Shown here in pieces: positions 31,997 through 32,994 of a DNA stretch of 32,994 bases. The stretch covers positions 1-32,994 of the forward strand of contig CAWGCA010000027.1 in NCBI GenBank assembly GCA_963820955.1. The letters are read 5' to 3'. A program made the position numbers and the translations under genes. The stretch comes from CAWGCA01 sp963820955 (GTDB lineage: Bacteria; Pseudomonadota; Gammaproteobacteria; Chromatiales; Chromatiaceae). The first letter of the stretch is position 1. Each line of letters opens with the position of its first letter. The notes beneath the pieces were generated by a model. The model was not told the DNA's origin. It was given only the letters and a program-made list of their open reading frames with translations, and made no database searches.

Positions 31997-32994
31997 ATGG
32001 GAGCCGAGCAGAGAGCAATAACCATCGATGGCAATGAGGCGGCGGCCCACGTTGCCTACCGAGTGAATGAGGTCTGTTCGATCTATCCGATCACGCCTTC
32101 TTCCACCATGGCCGAACTGGCTGACCTCTGGTCGGCGCGGCGACTGGAAAACATCTGGGGTCAGGTGCCGGTCGTAATCGAAATGCAGAGTGAAGGGGGT
32201 GCTGCTGGAACCGTCCATGGTGCGTTGCAGACCGGTGCGTTGACCACCACTTTCACTGCGTCGCAAGGCCTGATGTTGATGTTGCCCAACATGTATAAGA
32301 TCGCCGGGGAGCTGACATCGACGGTATTTCATGTAGCGGCCCGCTCGCTTGCGGCCCAGGCACTCTCGATTTTTGGTGATCACCAGGATGTGATGGCCGC
32401 GCGCACTACGGGTTTTGCTATTCTCGGCTCGGCCTCGGTCCAGGAGGCCCATGACATGGCGCTGATCAGCCATGCCGCGACCCTCAAGGCGCGGGTACCG
32501 TTTCTCCACTTCTTCGATGGTTTCCGCACCTCTCACGAGGTGAACAAGATCGCTCCCCTGTCAGACGAAGAGATTCGCTCCATGATCCGTGATGAACTGG
32601 TCCACGCCCATCGCAGGCGGGCCCTCAATCCGGACAATCCCTTTATCCGTGGCACCGCGCAAAACCCGGATGTCTACTTTCAGGGTCGGGAGAGTGTGAA
32701 TCGTTTCTACCTCGAGACCCCCGGTATAGTGCAGGCGAGTATGGATGAATTCGCCGCCCTGACCGGCCGTCATTACCGTTTGTTCGATTATCATGGAGAC
32801 CCCCGGGCAGAGCGTATCATCGTGATCATGGGATCCGGCTTCCAGACGGTGACCGAGACGGTGGATGTCCTGAACGAACGGGGTGCGCATCTTGGTGTGA
32901 TCATCGTCAGGTTGTTCCGCCCTTTTTCCCTTCAGCACCTGATCGAGGCGGTTCCCTAGCAAGACCAACCGTACCAGTAGAGCAACAAAAAAAA
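31997..32994 (+). CDS. nifJ: Pyruvate:ferredoxin/flavodoxin oxidoreductase, N-terminal part
   Basis: Oxidises or forms 2-oxoacids, probably pyruvate, with coenzyme A and ferredoxin. About 320 residues are present. ITIDGNEAAAHVAYRVNEV, IYPITPSSTMAELAD, VIEMQSEGGAAGTVHGALQTGA, TTFTASQGLMLMLPNMYKIAGEL and FFDGFRTSHEVNKI match domain I of NifJ, and the segment from 32810 is the start of domain II. A full enzyme is about 1,190 residues, so most lies beyond the window. The frame hits TAG at 32957-32959 and the last 35 bases (ending in eight A) do not continue the family sequence. This looks like poor data at a contig end rather than a true stop. It follows the GltD-like gene by 7 bases. Confidence 0.88.

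Noticed and set aside
31072..32034. 320-codon minus-strand open frame opposite the GltD-like gene
   Set aside because: Fully antisense to a protein with clear iron-sulfur and nucleotide-binding motifs, with no motif of its own.

Overview
This looks like a bacterial chromosome segment spanning the replication origin, most likely from a gammaproteobacterium. The basis is a divergent core: rpmH-rnpA-yidC-mnmE on the minus strand against dnaA-dnaN-recF-gyrB on the plus strand, with DnaA boxes in between, mnmG-rsmG nearby, and two copies of the palindrome TGTTCCACGTGGAAC (parS) inside recF. A GltD-like/NifJ pair and a MoxR-DUF58-TgpA operon would fit an environmental, metabolically flexible lineage, possibly a sulfur-oxidising relative of the Chromatiales. 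That placement is inference from protein style, not a search result.

Layout. 1-3351: the end of a periplasmic efflux adaptor and an RND pump gene that is recognisable throughout but broken by about 18 reading-frame switches. 3352-9716: a loose accessory stretch. It holds a 218-bp MITE-like element with perfect 17-bp ends and a 9-bp target duplication, a small membrane protein, a secreted DUF2202 ferritin-like protein, a YbjQ-family protein, a dodecin, a membrane diguanylate cyclase, an orphan GHKL ATPase, a decayed acetyltransferase and CGTCAT-type repeats. 9717-12241: mnmG-rsmG. 12422-18663: an island between mnmG and mnmE with a periplasmic thioredoxin-like protein, the moxR-DUF58-tgpA operon, a 3-hydroxyisobutyrate-dehydrogenase-like enzyme and a conserved-looking 107-residue protein. 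18913-22650: mnmE, yidC, rnpA, rpmH (yidD absent). 22651-29925: dnaA, a probable oriC, dnaN, recF, gyrB and an AlaX-type editing protein. 29926-32994: a GltD-like flavoprotein/ferredoxin and the N-terminal part of a pyruvate:ferredoxin oxidoreductase, whose frame breaks in the last 40 bases.

How it works together. The origin block supplies initiation (DnaA/oriC), the clamp (DnaN), gap repair (RecF), supercoiling (GyrB) and probably ParB loading sites. The rpmH-side operon makes ribosomal protein L34, RNase P protein, the YidC insertase and, with mnmG, the two partners of the wobble-uridine tRNA modification enzyme. The final pair would couple 2-oxoacid oxidation, ferredoxin and NADP(H). Both ends of the window carry frame breaks while the central 29 kb is almost entirely intact. 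This suggests the window is a whole contig with poorer base quality at its ends.

No CRISPR array, rRNA, tRNA or complete transposase gene was seen. Most of the window is conserved housekeeping. The least ordinary items are the MITE-like element, the parS palindromes written into RecF codons, the orphan GHKL ATPase, and the rearranged mnmE/mnmG/yidD/parAB neighbourhood.
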